From contig NZ_JANZLA010000003.1 in NCBI RefSeq assembly GCF_025770785.1, positions 1-64,000 of the forward strand: 64,000 nucleotides of DNA, written 5' to 3'. The DNA comes from Cellulomonas sp. SG140 (lineage in GTDB: Bacteria; Actinomycetota; Actinomycetes; Actinomycetales; Cellulomonadaceae). This document shows, piece by piece, positions 7,117 through 15,322 of this stretch; within the stretch, counting starts at the first letter, position 1, and every line of letters begins with the position of its first letter. The notes beneath the pieces were generated by a model that worked only from the letters and a program-made list of their open reading frames with translations, ran no database searches and was not told where the DNA came from. A program made the position numbers and the translations under genes.

Positions 7117-8397
7117 ATGACCCGTCAGGGTGTTGTGCTCACGGCAGTGTCGGCTTTGGAGATCCTTGACTCGCGGGGCAACCCGACGGTGCAGGTCACC
7201 CTCGTAACCGACGACGGACGATCCTGGGTAGCGGGCGTGCCGTCCGGCGCCTCGACCGGGACGCGCGAGGCCGTCGAGCTGCGCGACGGCGACGCCGCCC
7301 GGTACGGCGGCAAGGGCGTGACCCGCGCGGTCGCGAACGTGAACGGGGAGATCGCGGACCTGCTGGTGGGCCGCAGCTGGGACAGCCTGGCCGACCTGGA
7401 TGCGGCGACGATCGAGCTGGACGGCACGCCCACGAAGGCTCGGCTCGGTGCAAACGCCCTGGTGGGCGTGTCGATGGCGGCCGCGCGGGCGTTCGCGGGT
7501 GAGCAGCCGTTGTGGCAGTCGCTGCAGCCGGGCGGGGTCACGCCACGGCTGCCCGTGCCGCACTTCAACGTGCTCAACGGGGGCGTGCACGCGCCGAACG
7601 ACCTGGACTTCCAGGAGTTCATGATCGCGCCGGTCGGCGCACCGTCATTCCCCGAGGCGGTCCGTGCTGGCGCCGCGGTCTACGGGCGGCTGCGGGCGCT
7701 GCTGCGCGACCGCGGCGAGAACACGGGGCTGGGAGACGAGGGCGGGTTCGCTCCCAACATCGCTCGCCCGGAGAACGTGCTGAGCGTGATCGTGCAGGCC
7801 ATCCGCGACGCCGGGTACTCCGCCGGGATGGACGGTGTGGCGATCGCGCTGGACCCCGCCGCGAGCGAGTTCTACCGCGACGGCGCTTACCACGTGGCCG
7901 GCGAGACCCTGAGCAGCGCAGACATGATCGCGCGGTACGAGCAGATCGCCGCCGATTTCCCGGTGTGGTCCCTCGAGGACGGGCTCGCCGAGGGCGACTG
8001 GGACGGGTGGCACCAGCTGACGGCCCGACTCGGTGGCCGGCTGCAGCTGGTGGGAGACGACATCTTCGTCACGAACCCGGCGATCATCAGCGAGGCGATC
8101 GACCGCAAGGTCGGCAACTCGGCTCTGATCAAGCTCAACCAGATCGGCACCGTCACCGAGACTCTCGAGGCCCAGCGGATCTGCCGCGAGGCCGGCTACA
8201 CGCAGATGATCTCCCACCGATCCGGCGAGACCGCGGACTCCTTCATCGCCGACCTGGCAGTGGCCACCGGAACCGGCCAGCTGAAGACGGGCGCACCGGC
8301 CCGCGGGGAGCGCGTCGCCAAGTACAACCGGCTGCTGGAGATCGCCGCGGCGGAAGCGGCCATGGGTTACGGGCTGACCACTCCGGCGGCCAGGTGA
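7117..8397 (+). CDS. eno: Enolase (accessory copy)
   Basis: 426 aa from ATG 7117 (SD GGAAGGA). Converts 2-phosphoglycerate to phosphoenolpyruvate with Mg2+ in the cytosol. Hallmarks present: ILDSRGNPTVQV, SGASTG, GDEGGFAP, metal ligands in ALDPAASEF, SLEDGL and GDDIFVTNP, catalytic Lys in IKLNQIGT, and the signature SHRSGETADSFIADLAV. No active-site loss was seen. It lies in the ion-stress island, outside a normal housekeeping context, next to PGM-like genes. Enolase is inhibited by fluoride with Mg2+ and phosphate, so a spare copy is a sensible response. Controlled by RNA motif copy C; overlaps the next gene by 4 bases. Confidence 0.95.
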   Translation: MTRQGVVLTAVSALEILDSRGNPTVQVTLVTDDGRSWVAGVPSGASTGTREAVELRDGDAARYGGKGVTRAVANVNGEIADLLVGRSWDSLADLDAATIELDGTPTKARLGANALVGVSMAAARAFAGEQPLWQSLQPGGVTPRLPVPHFNVLNGGVHAPNDLDFQEFMIAPVGAPSFPEAVRAGAAVYGRLRALLRDRGENTGLGDEGGFAPNIARPENVLSVIVQAIRDAGYSAGMDGVAIALDPAASEFYRDGAYHVAGETLSSADMIARYEQIAADFPVWSLEDGLAEGDWDGWHQLTARLGGRLQLVGDDIFVTNPAIISEAIDRKVGNSALIKLNQIGTVTETLEAQRICREAGYTQMISHRSGETADSFIADLAVATGTGQLKTGAPARGERVAKYNRLLEIAAAEAAMGYGLTTPAAR

Positions 8398-9188
8398 CGC
8401 CGGGAACGGACCGACCGGCCGCGAGCCGGCCGAACCCCGGACGGGTGGCGGGTGAGCAGACCCGCCGCCCGTCCGGCACCCTCGTGCTGCTGCGCAACGG
8501 GCAGAGCCAGGCCGATGGCGGGCAGGTGTTCGCAGGCCTGCTCGACCCGCACCTGACCGATGTCGGCCTCGCCGAAGCACGCAACGCGGGGGAGATGCTC
8601 CGCGCACACCGCATCGGCATCGACCTCGTGCTCTCCTCGCCGTTGGCGCGTGCGCTGCAGACGGCCGGCGTGGTCGCTGACGGACTAGGTGTGCCACAGG
8701 ACGACCGGGTGATCGACGCCCGGCTGCGGGCGCGCGGCCTCGGCCGCTTGACCGGTCTGGCCAAGCGCCGCGCCCTGGAGAAGTTCGGCCGCGACTCGTA
8801 CCTCGAATGGCGTTACGCACTGGACGGGTGCCCACCGCCTGCCACTCCTGAACAGGCGACGACGTGGCAGTGGAGTCCCCCGGCGGACCTCGTCGACGCG
8901 GAGACGTTGCGCGCAGGAGAGTCGCTTCGCGACGTCATTGCCAGGGTGCGTCCGGTCTGGACCGACGCAGTGCAGCCTGCGCTGCGGGCCGGGCGCAACG
9001 TGCTCCTCGTCGCACACGGGGACTCGCTGCGAGCCTTGCGGGCCGTGCTCGAGGATGTGGCGAGCGACCGGCTGGGTGACAGCAGCATCACCCCCGCTCA
9101 GCCCTTGGTCTACGGGTGCCGAACCGACGGGCGCATCGTCGGTCCTGGTCGCTACGTCGAGGACCTGGACCAAGCCCACGACGCGTGA
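8394..9188 (+). CDS. PGM-like histidine-phosphatase-fold protein with RNG instead of RHG
   Basis: 264 aa from GTG 8394, overlapping the enolase stop, so co-translated with enolase. After a ~37-residue basic leader: LVLLRNGQSQADGG, FAGLLDPHLTDVG, LSSPLARALQTAG, LRARGLGRLTGLAKRRALEK and the second motif LVAHGDSLRALR. It is the closest relative of the IS-split mutase in this window (TGLAKRRALEKFGRDSYLEW compared with TGMAKRHVLERFGADAFTTW). The phospho-accepting His is Asn, which should abolish the mutase chemistry. A binding or scaffold role beside enolase is possible (inference). Confidence 0.8.
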   Translation: MTPGTDRPAASRPNPGRVAGEQTRRPSGTLVLLRNGQSQADGGQVFAGLLDPHLTDVGLAEARNAGEMLRAHRIGIDLVLSSPLARALQTAGVVADGLGVPQDDRVIDARLRARGLGRLTGLAKRRALEKFGRDSYLEWRYALDGCPPPATPEQATTWQWSPPADLVDAETLRAGESLRDVIARVRPVWTDAVQPALRAGRNVLLVAHGDSLRALRAVLEDVASDRLGDSSITPAQPLVYGCRTDGRIVGPGRYVEDLDQAHDA

Positions 9189-9194
9189 GACGGG

Positions 9195-9214
9195 GCGGCC
9201 CGCGAGCAGGCCGC
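9195..9214 (+). terminator. Possible hairpin terminator after the enolase operon
   Basis: GCGGCC CGCGAGCA GGCCGC forms a 6-bp GC stem 7 bp after the stop of the PGM-like gene, with no T-tract. Plausible, as actinobacterial terminators often lack the T-run, but weak. Confidence 0.35.
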
Positions 9215-9276
9215 TAGGGGACTGAGGCCTCTCGTCATGACGCGCCACGGCGGAGCCGCGGAGTTATCGTTACCGC

Positions 9277-9339
9277 GGCGATGGATCCCGCCGAGGTGCC
9301 CTCGACACCTGAACTGCCGACGGCTGATGGCTCCTTCCG
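9277..9339 (+). promoter_or_regulatory. Fluoride riboswitch (crcB motif), copy 3
   Basis: GGCGATGGATCCCGCC (9277-9292), a GAGGTGCCCTCGACACCT hairpin, GAACTGCC, then GACGGCTGATGGCTCCTTCC. This is the copy closest to the textbook aptamer. A possible -10 TATCGT lies at 9265-9270. CTTCC at the 3' end can pair with GGAAG (9349-9353) beside the start codon at 9356, again suggesting control of translation. Confidence 0.87.
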
Positions 9340-9355
9340 AACAAGGGAGGAAGTC

Positions 9356-10159
9356 ATGGTGTCTGTGGACCCGCGAACCCTCGCCGAGGTGAGTGGACCG
9401 GCACCTCAGCTGGCGCCCATCAGTCGAGCGCCGATGACGCCCGGCGAGGTTCGAGAGCTATGGGCGTTCGTTCATGGCGACATCATGGTCGGCGGCATCC
9501 GGTCGATCCTGCGACGCTCCCTCGGCCTGTGCCCGAGGCACGCGTGGGGCTACGCGGCGGTGGAGATCGAGCTCTGGGAGCACGGCGCTGGCGCGCGCGG
9601 GGGTCACCAGCCCTTCGACCTGACCATCCTGTACAAGGACCTCGCCGCCGAGCTCGCCGAGAAGCTCACAGCTCATCATGCCCCCTGGCACACGGACCTC
9701 CGGGACGTGATCACCCCGACGCAAGGCTGTCGCATCTGCAGCGACTTGCATGGAACGGACCAGGCTCACCCGCCCGTCGGCTACGCGGGAATGAACATCC
9801 CGGCCCTTACCGATGTCTCGAATCGCCTGCAGTGGACCGCCGGGTGGATCCGCGAGACCGAACCCCTGTGGCGCACACAGGTGTGCCCGGTGTGCGCCCA
9901 ACCCCGGTCGTACCACTCCGACGAGCACCCGCTGTTGTGTCGCCACCACATGGTCGGCGCGCCGCTGCACGCCGCTCAGGCCGCGCAAGTCGGCCGACGG
10001 CTCGCAGAGCTTTCCGAGCAGATGTCCGGACTGGTCCAGTCCATGACCGGGGACGGGCCGCATGCCGGCCCCGAGCAGAACGCTGCGTGGGTGATCGCAC
10101 TCAGTTGGTTCGCCACGTGGGAGACCGTGCTCGACATCAGCGCATCGCCGAACAGGTGA
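9356..10159 (+). CDS. Cys-rich protein of unknown function under a fluoride riboswitch
   Basis: 267 aa from ATG 9356. Not recognised with certainty. It has four small Cys/His clusters: LGLCPRHAWGYA, GCRICSDLH, VCPVCAQPR and LLCRHHMVG, suggesting one or two bound zinc ions, spread over a mostly helical protein without membrane segments. The CPRHAW plus CxxC layout recalls uncharacterised actinobacterial proteins of the DUF6062 type (tentative). It directly follows fluoride aptamer copy 3 and has no other gene in its unit, so it is a candidate new member of the fluoride regulon. Confidence 0.7.
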   Translation: MVSVDPRTLAEVSGPAPQLAPISRAPMTPGEVRELWAFVHGDIMVGGIRSILRRSLGLCPRHAWGYAAVEIELWEHGAGARGGHQPFDLTILYKDLAAELAEKLTAHHAPWHTDLRDVITPTQGCRICSDLHGTDQAHPPVGYAGMNIPALTDVSNRLQWTAGWIRETEPLWRTQVCPVCAQPRSYHSDEHPLLCRHHMVGAPLHAAQAAQVGRRLAELSEQMSGLVQSMTGDGPHAGPEQNAAWVIALSWFATWETVLDISASPNR

Positions 10160-10174
10160 CGATCCGACCGTTGG

Positions 10175-10416
10175 CTATGCTCCTGCTCCGGCAGCCGGAT
10201 CCGCCGGAGCGCTTCACGCACCTCGGCTGAGTTACTGGCCGTCACACCTGGACGGTTGTCGTCCTCGACAGCAGCGGCGTGCAACCAGCTGCGCAGGCAC
10301 GACTCGGCGATCCCGAAGTCGGCCGCGATCACCTTCGGCGGAGCCTGCCCGCGCAGGGTGACCGCCACGACGTCCCGGCGGAACTCCTTCGGATAGGGAG
10401 TTGGCACCAGGCACAT
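10175..10416 (-). pseudogene. IS3-type transposase OrfA remnant
   Basis: From ATG 10416: MCLVPTPYPKEFRRDVVAV, an HTH region (PPKVIAADFGIAESCLRSWL) and VEDDNRPGVTASNSAEVREA, ending in RRIRLPEQEHS where the family leucine-zipper begins (normally RLLEQEN). Homology then stops and no orfB follows, so the element was truncated, apparently by the rearrangement that placed the Cys-rich gene next to it. It marks the border between the ion island and the mobility segment. Confidence 0.75.
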
Positions 10417-10445
10417 CCTTCCAGCGGCGCCACCGGGACTACAGA

Positions 10446-10847
10446 TCATGTGTCACCTATTCGTGCAGCAGACCCACGCGGTGCCCGGTGGCTGTCTGGT
10501 CTGCATCCGAGCCGCGCGACCCAGTCGCCGATGCGACTTCGGGCGGCAGCGAACCGCTCGTGCCACAGCAGGGGGGCGTCGTGCGAGGCGGTAGTCGCGA
10601 AGGAGCCCTTCCAGGACAGGTGCAGCGCGGAGAGCTCCTCGATGAGTTCGGGGTGTTCGTGCCAGCACTCGGGGACGGTGCGGTGGTCGAGCTGGTAGCG
10701 GTCGACGAGCCAGAGCACCCAAAGGTCGAGGCTTTCAAGGAAGAGGTGTTCGTCGTCTGGTGTCTGGGCTGACCAGGCGAAGACGACGGGTGGTTGTCGT
10801 GGCTGCTTCAGTCGTGGCGGCGGGTAGAAGCCGTCGGGTTGGGTCAT
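10446..10847 (-). CDS. DUF4913-like hypothetical protein of mobile elements
   Basis: 133 aa from ATG 10847 (SD GGAGGGAA). A Pro-rich start is followed by LFLESLDLWVLWLVDRYQLD, ECWHEHPELIEELSALHLSW and LLWHERFAAARSRIGDWVARL. The W-x-HPE..L..L...W and WH..F...R.R...W pattern is common in actinobacterial plasmid and integrative-element proteins annotated DUF4913; the function is unknown. It lies 12 bp downstream of the relaxase gene and is probably co-transcribed. Its C-terminus may be altered by the adjacent transposase remnant. Confidence 0.55.
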   Translation of the reverse strand: MTQPDGFYPPPRLKQPRQPPVVFAWSAQTPDDEHLFLESLDLWVLWLVDRYQLDHRTVPECWHEHPELIEELSALHLSWKGSFATTASHDAPLLWHERFAAARSRIGDWVARLGCRPDSHRAPRGSAARIGDT

Positions 10848-10859
10848 GACGATTCCCTC

Positions 10860-13800
10860 CTAGCGCGAGACGGGCGTTCTTGAGCTGAAGCCCGCACCGC
10901 GGGTTGCGGTCTCGGCGGGCTGCCGGTCGTGGTGGGCGGTGGTGGTGGTGATCTCGGCGAGCCACGCGGCGTGCGCGGCTGGGCTCACGGGTTCGGGCCC
11001 GAGCCTGTCCAGCCAGTGCGGGTTGGTCTGGAGGGCTGCGGAGGTCAGCGCCTGTAGCCGTTCGTCGATGAGCTGGTTGACCTGGGCGAGCAGGTCACTG
11101 CCGGCAGGGTCGAGCCCGGTGGCGTCCGGGACGGCGCAGATGTCTTGGGCTTCGTCGCGGTGCCGGTCCAGGTACGCCCGCGCCCCAGACAGGAGCGTGG
11201 ACGCCGGATCCGCGCGCGGCTCGAAGGCCGTGATGAGGCTGCCGAGGACCGCGTCCGCATCCGGCGCAAGCCTCGCGAGGACGTCGAGCGTCGTGAACAC
11301 TCGTCCGGCATCGGGGGAGCGCGTGAGCCGGTCGATGGTCGGTTGCGTCATCCCGAGGTCGGCGAGGGCCTGGGTCCATCGGGCTTGGGCGGCGTCCGCG
11401 TACAGGGTGCGGCCGATCGGTTCGAGACGCCTCAGGGATGCGGCCTGGTCTTGCCGGGCGGCGATGGTGGCGGTGGCGGACTGTTCGGCGCCGGTGGTGG
11501 CCAGGACGCGAGTGAGGATGTCGTGGGCGTCGAGGGCGGCGTGCGGGTCGGGGAGGGCGTCGCAGTCGGTGTCGAGGGTGTCGGTGGCGACGTAGAGGTG
11601 GTTGGCCTCGCGGCCGCGGGTCATGGCGACGTAGAGGTTCTCTCGGGTCATGCCGGCGTGGGTGAGCACGTGGGCCCGGTCGACGGTGATGCCTTGGGCG
11701 CGGTGCGTGGTGGTGGCGTAGGCCAGCTCGACGTGGTCGGCGACGTACTGGGCCGGGAGCACGACGGGGTCGCTGTCCTGCGAGCCGGCGGTGCCGACGA
11801 CGCCACGGCGGGCCAGGCGGGTTCGTGCGGGGGCGACGGTGAGGGACCCGTCGGGGTCGATGTGCTGCACGTCCCACAGGTCCCCGTTGCGCACGTACCC
11901 GCGGGCGGTGTTCAGGTGTCGGTCGTTGAGGCGGGTGACGATCCGGTCGCCGACCCCGATGGTGGTCCCAGCGCGGGTGGTCAGGCCGCCGGGGGCGACG
12001 AGTCCGTCTTGGACGCGATCGTTGTGGGCGCGGGTGTTTAGGGCGGTGACGGTCGCGGTGTCCGGGGCGAGTAGGACGGTGGTGCAGCCGGCGGTGACGT
12101 CGGCGGACCAGGCGGTGTAGGCCTCCTCGAGCATCGATTCCCCTGGCCCGGCGTGGATCCGCCCCGCCTCCTGGTAGGTGTCGAGGACGCGGGGGTTGCC
12201 GTCACGGAAGGCGGTGGTGGCGGCCGCTTCCCAGGGGTGGGTGAAGCGCCACAGGCTGCGCAGCCTGGCCCCGCCGGTGCGGGTGGCGAGCAGTCCGAAC
12301 GCGCCGCCGGCGTCGACGGCGGACAGCTGGGCGTGGTCGCCGACGAGCAGCACCTTGGCCCCCATGCTGGCGGCTTGGCGGGTCAGCTCGTCCAGGGCGA
12401 GGGTCCCGGCCAGGGACGCCTCGTCCACGATGAGCAGCTGGTCCGGTTGCAGGCTCCAGTGCTGCTGCTGGCGGCGGTAATCGGCCAGGGCAGTGTCGAT
12501 GGTCCGCACCCGGGTCAGGTTCGTCCCGTTGGTGTGTTCGCGCAGCGTGGTCAGCTGGTCGATGACGGCGGCCCGGGTGGCGGCGCCCGGGCCGGTGGAC
12601 TCGTGCAGCCACTTGGCTGTGTTCTCGCAGCTGATGCCCAACGCTCCGGCGAGGTTGGCTGCAGCGGTCGAGGACGGTGCGAGCCCGATCACGGACCCGT
12701 GCCCATAGGTCCGCTCCCAGACCGTGCGCACGGCGGCCAGCGTGGTGGTCTTGCCCGACCCGGCCGGTCCGACCAGCAGGTCGACCACCCGGCCCGACCC
12801 AGCGATCGCACGCACCGCCTCCACCTGGTCGTGCGCCAGTCGGCCGTCCGCGTCGCCGGGGAGCGTGAGGGCGTGGTCGAACACGGGAGCAGTGGGGGCG
12901 GTGAGGTCGGTTGCGGCGTCCAGGAGGCGGGTCTCGGCTTCGAGGATGACCGTGTCGGTGAACGTGTGCTCGTCGGGTCGGTCGAACACCGTGCCCCCGT
13001 CGGGACGGGCGTACCGGCCGGTCGCTTGAAGCACGGCCGGGGCCTCCAGACTGATGCACCGCCCCAACGCCGCATCGGTGACCGCGTCCAGGAGCTCGAG
13101 CCGGTCGGCCGGGGACGCGGTGATCAGGGCGCGTGTGACGCGTGCGGCCTCGGAGAACACGTTCCACCTGGTCCAGGTCGAGCGTCGTTCGCGCACCCCG
13201 GCCAGCACCTGATCGGCCAGGTCGGCGATGACAAGGCCCGGAACTGCCCCTATCTGGACGGGTCGGACCTGCGAGTGGCGGAGGACCGCCGCGGTCTGGT
13301 CGCGCGGTGACATTCCGGTGACATCGGTGGCCCGCCGCCGCCACCTGGTGAGCAGCTCGCGCAGCGGTGAGACCCGTTTGGCGGGTCGGGTGGCGCGGGT
13401 GACCTGCTGACGCAGGCGGGTGATCTCGATCCGGTTCGGCGCCCGCCCGTGCCCGGCGGCGAACCCAGCGACCGCGGTAGTCATGGCCTCGTCGATCTGG
13501 CTGGTGCGCTGGGAGAACGCCGTCATCAGTTCATCGCTGATCCCGTCGAGCTCGAACGCCAACGACCGGTGCGCACCCCGGGACCGCCACCTCCACCCCA
13601 CGGGCAGTCGCCGGGACAGCTCATCGACGAGGAAGCCGTTGTAGGCCTCGGAGACCGCGACGACCGCGTGGTGCAGGGCCCGGGAGTCCACCGACCGCCA
13701 CGCACCGTCGCGGCCCTGGACCTTGTTGGCCAGCACCAGGTGGGTGTGCAGGTTCGGGTCGCCCGCCCGGGAGTCCCAGTGGTCGAACGCCACCGCGACC

Positions 13801-14417
13801 GCCCCCAGCGTCGGCTCCTGCCGGCACCCCGCGTGCCCGGTCCGGGTGTACAGGGCGCGGTCCTGCAGGACGTCCATCGCCTGCTCGACCGCCGCGGCGT
13901 GCGCGTCGGTGACAGCCTGCCGGGTGGACTCGTCGGCCACCGCCCACAGCGTCGAGACGGACTTCATCGCGGTGAACGTCAGGTCGAACCCGGCGACCAC
14001 CGGCGAGGTGTCCCGGCCCAGCTCCACCCGGGTGATCGCCTCGACCGCCGCCTGCCGGGCCGGCGGTGGCATGTCCGCGGGTAGGGTCTTGACCTGGGCG
14101 GCGACGCGGTCGGCGGGCGAGATCACAGCGGGGTACGCGCGCCCCAGCGGGACACCAGTGAGCGGGTTGAGCCCGTGCGCGAACAGCCGCGACATCCCCA
14201 CCTCCTCGACCACGGCGCCCGCGGGCAGAGCGGGCTGGTCGGTGGAGGGGTCCGCCAGACCGGCTAGGCCTCGACCGAGCCAACGGCCCGGCGGGTTGCC
14301 CGACTCCAGGTAGTACGCCGTCACCGGTGCCGGCCCGGTGCGTTGGCAGTCACCCGTGGCGACCTGCCGCAGCAGGTACCGATACCCGGCCCCAGCGGAT
14401 AGCCGGTGCATCGTCAT
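10860..14417 (-). CDS. MobF-family conjugative relaxase-helicase (TraA/TrwC type)
   Basis: 1185 aa from the likely ATG at 14417 (MTMHRLSAGAGYRYLLRQV). The N-terminal TrwC relaxase domain (about 1-330) has candidate catalytic Tyr residues near residue 12 and the metal-binding triad HWDSRAGDPNLHTHLVLANK near 220. It is followed by a RecD-like helicase: Walker A VGPAGSGKTTTL near 550, LLIVDEASLAGTL, and the C-terminal TTHRAQGITVD motif. It would nick oriT and unwind the transferred strand. No type IV secretion genes are present in the window, so this is a mobilisation remnant or half of a larger element. An inverted repeat upstream may be its target. Confidence 0.92.
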   Translation of the reverse strand: MTMHRLSAGAGYRYLLRQVATGDCQRTGPAPVTAYYLESGNPPGRWLGRGLAGLADPSTDQPALPAGAVVEEVGMSRLFAHGLNPLTGVPLGRAYPAVISPADRVAAQVKTLPADMPPPARQAAVEAITRVELGRDTSPVVAGFDLTFTAMKSVSTLWAVADESTRQAVTDAHAAAVEQAMDVLQDRALYTRTGHAGCRQEPTLGAVAVAFDHWDSRAGDPNLHTHLVLANKVQGRDGAWRSVDSRALHHAVVAVSEAYNGFLVDELSRRLPVGWRWRSRGAHRSLAFELDGISDELMTAFSQRTSQIDEAMTTAVAGFAAGHGRAPNRIEITRLRQQVTRATRPAKRVSPLRELLTRWRRRATDVTGMSPRDQTAAVLRHSQVRPVQIGAVPGLVIADLADQVLAGVRERRSTWTRWNVFSEAARVTRALITASPADRLELLDAVTDAALGRCISLEAPAVLQATGRYARPDGGTVFDRPDEHTFTDTVILEAETRLLDAATDLTAPTAPVFDHALTLPGDADGRLAHDQVEAVRAIAGSGRVVDLLVGPAGSGKTTTLAAVRTVWERTYGHGSVIGLAPSSTAAANLAGALGISCENTAKWLHESTGPGAATRAAVIDQLTTLREHTNGTNLTRVRTIDTALADYRRQQQHWSLQPDQLLIVDEASLAGTLALDELTRQAASMGAKVLLVGDHAQLSAVDAGGAFGLLATRTGGARLRSLWRFTHPWEAAATTAFRDGNPRVLDTYQEAGRIHAGPGESMLEEAYTAWSADVTAGCTTVLLAPDTATVTALNTRAHNDRVQDGLVAPGGLTTRAGTTIGVGDRIVTRLNDRHLNTARGYVRNGDLWDVQHIDPDGSLTVAPARTRLARRGVVGTAGSQDSDPVVLPAQYVADHVELAYATTTHRAQGITVDRAHVLTHAGMTRENLYVAMTRGREANHLYVATDTLDTDCDALPDPHAALDAHDILTRVLATTGAEQSATATIAARQDQAASLRRLEPIGRTLYADAAQARWTQALADLGMTQPTIDRLTRSPDAGRVFTTLDVLARLAPDADAVLGSLITAFEPRADPASTLLSGARAYLDRHRDEAQDICAVPDATGLDPAGSDLLAQVNQLIDERLQALTSAALQTNPHWLDRLGPEPVSPAAHAAWLAEITTTTAHHDRQPAETATRGAGFSSRTPVSR

Positions 14418-14460
14418 CACCACCGCCGACCACCCCACCTCGGCCGACCCTGCGCGCGTG

Positions 14461-14502
14461 TCCCCACATCAGCGGGAGCGCGGATCCGCCGAAACACGCG
14501 AC
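14461..14502 (-). repeat. 41-bp inverted repeat, left arm (possible oriT element)
   Basis: Read on the minus strand it begins GTCGCGTGTTTCGGCGGATC and ends CTGATGTGGGG. It matches the arm at 14771-14811 in 34 of 41 positions without gaps, in opposite orientation. It lies about 44 bp before the relaxase start codon. Confidence 0.6.
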
Positions 14503-14770
14503 GGCGACGGCCCGAACCAGAGCCCGGGTGCCAGAGGTGTCTAGCGGGTTGATGGCAGGGGCCGGGTAGGTCGATGGCGGCGGGGAGGGCCGGCAGGTGC
14601 TGCGGGGGGGAGTGGGAGGGGTCGGGGCGGAAGGTCGGGTGCGGAGGGGTCGGGTGGATGGCCGGCGGAGGGCGAGGGAGATGGTGCGCCAGGAGTGATC
14701 GGCCCCTGACGGTCGGATCGATGGGAGCGGTCCTTGGCGCCGGTGCTCACGCGCTGCAGCGGATGTCGGC

Positions 14771-14811
14771 GTCGCGTGTTTCGCCGATTCCGCACACCCG
14801 CTTATGAGGGG
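14771..14811 (+). repeat. 41-bp inverted repeat, right arm
   Basis: Begins GTCGCGTGTTTCGCCGATTC and ends CTTATGAGGGG. Partner of 14461-14502; the first 13 bases are identical between arms. It lies about 85 bp before the next plus-strand gene at 14897. Confidence 0.6.
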
Positions 14812-14896
14812 CCAAGTCGTCCACAGAGCATCGGCTGCTGGCCACGTGGACGCTGGCGCCGCGTGACCCTGGGGCCGAGGGGGATCGGAGGTCACC

Positions 14897-15322
14897 ATGA
14901 GCGACACGTGGTCGACGGGCGCCGCGGCGGCGCTCGAACACGTCGGGAACGACTGGGCGGGGGTGTGGTGGCTGCTGTTCGCCGCGACCAAGGCCACCTT
15001 CCGCTTGTCGCTGCAGGTGCCGCTCGACCTGGGCGCCGAGCTGGCCTACGCCGCGATGGACTCCGGTGAGGCGCGCGACGAGGTCGGCTGGGCGCACCCC
15101 GAGGTGCCGCTGGCGGCCCTCGCTGTCGATCTGGGGCCTGCGAGCCAGAGTCTCGACGTTGCGGAGACCCGCGCGGTGATCGTCGGCCTGCTGGACGGCG
15201 CACTGCGCCGGCTGACCCCGCTCGGGGCCGTCGACTGTGCGCCGAGCGACCGGCAGCTCGCGCGAAGTGTCGGTTCGAAGGTCGTGGCGGCTCGCGACGT
15301 GCTGATGGACCTGCGGTCATGA
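14897..15322 (+). CDS. Hypothetical protein, mobility-region cargo
   Basis: 141 aa, ATG 14897 preceded by GGATCGGAGGTCACC. No family recognised. It is acidic and mostly helical without membrane segments or Cys clusters. WWLLFAATKATFRLSLQVPL is amphipathic rather than a clear membrane span. Its stop overlaps the start of the following gene (15319-15322), so the pair is one unit, divergent from the relaxase. Probably cargo of the mobile segment; the partner gene is also unknown. Confidence 0.6.
   Translation: MSDTWSTGAAAALEHVGNDWAGVWWLLFAATKATFRLSLQVPLDLGAELAYAAMDSGEARDEVGWAHPEVPLAALAVDLGPASQSLDVAETRAVIVGLLDGALRRLTPLGAVDCAPSDRQLARSVGSKVVAARDVLMDLRS

Larger units (their letters stand above)
14418..14896. 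other. Intergenic region beside the relaxase: inverted repeats and a G-rich stretch
   Basis: 479 bp without a convincing gene. It holds the two arms of a 41-bp inverted repeat about 270 bp apart. Between them, at about 14570-14700, is a strongly G-rich, strand-asymmetric stretch with many GGG and GGGG runs. Location next to a MobF relaxase and repeat structure make it the best candidate for an origin of transfer, but no nic site can be named. Confidence 0.5.

Noticed and set aside
14350..14997. 215-codon minus-strand frame over the relaxase upstream region
   Set aside because: Pro/Ser/Arg-rich without domain; it reads through both inverted-repeat arms and the G-rich stretch.
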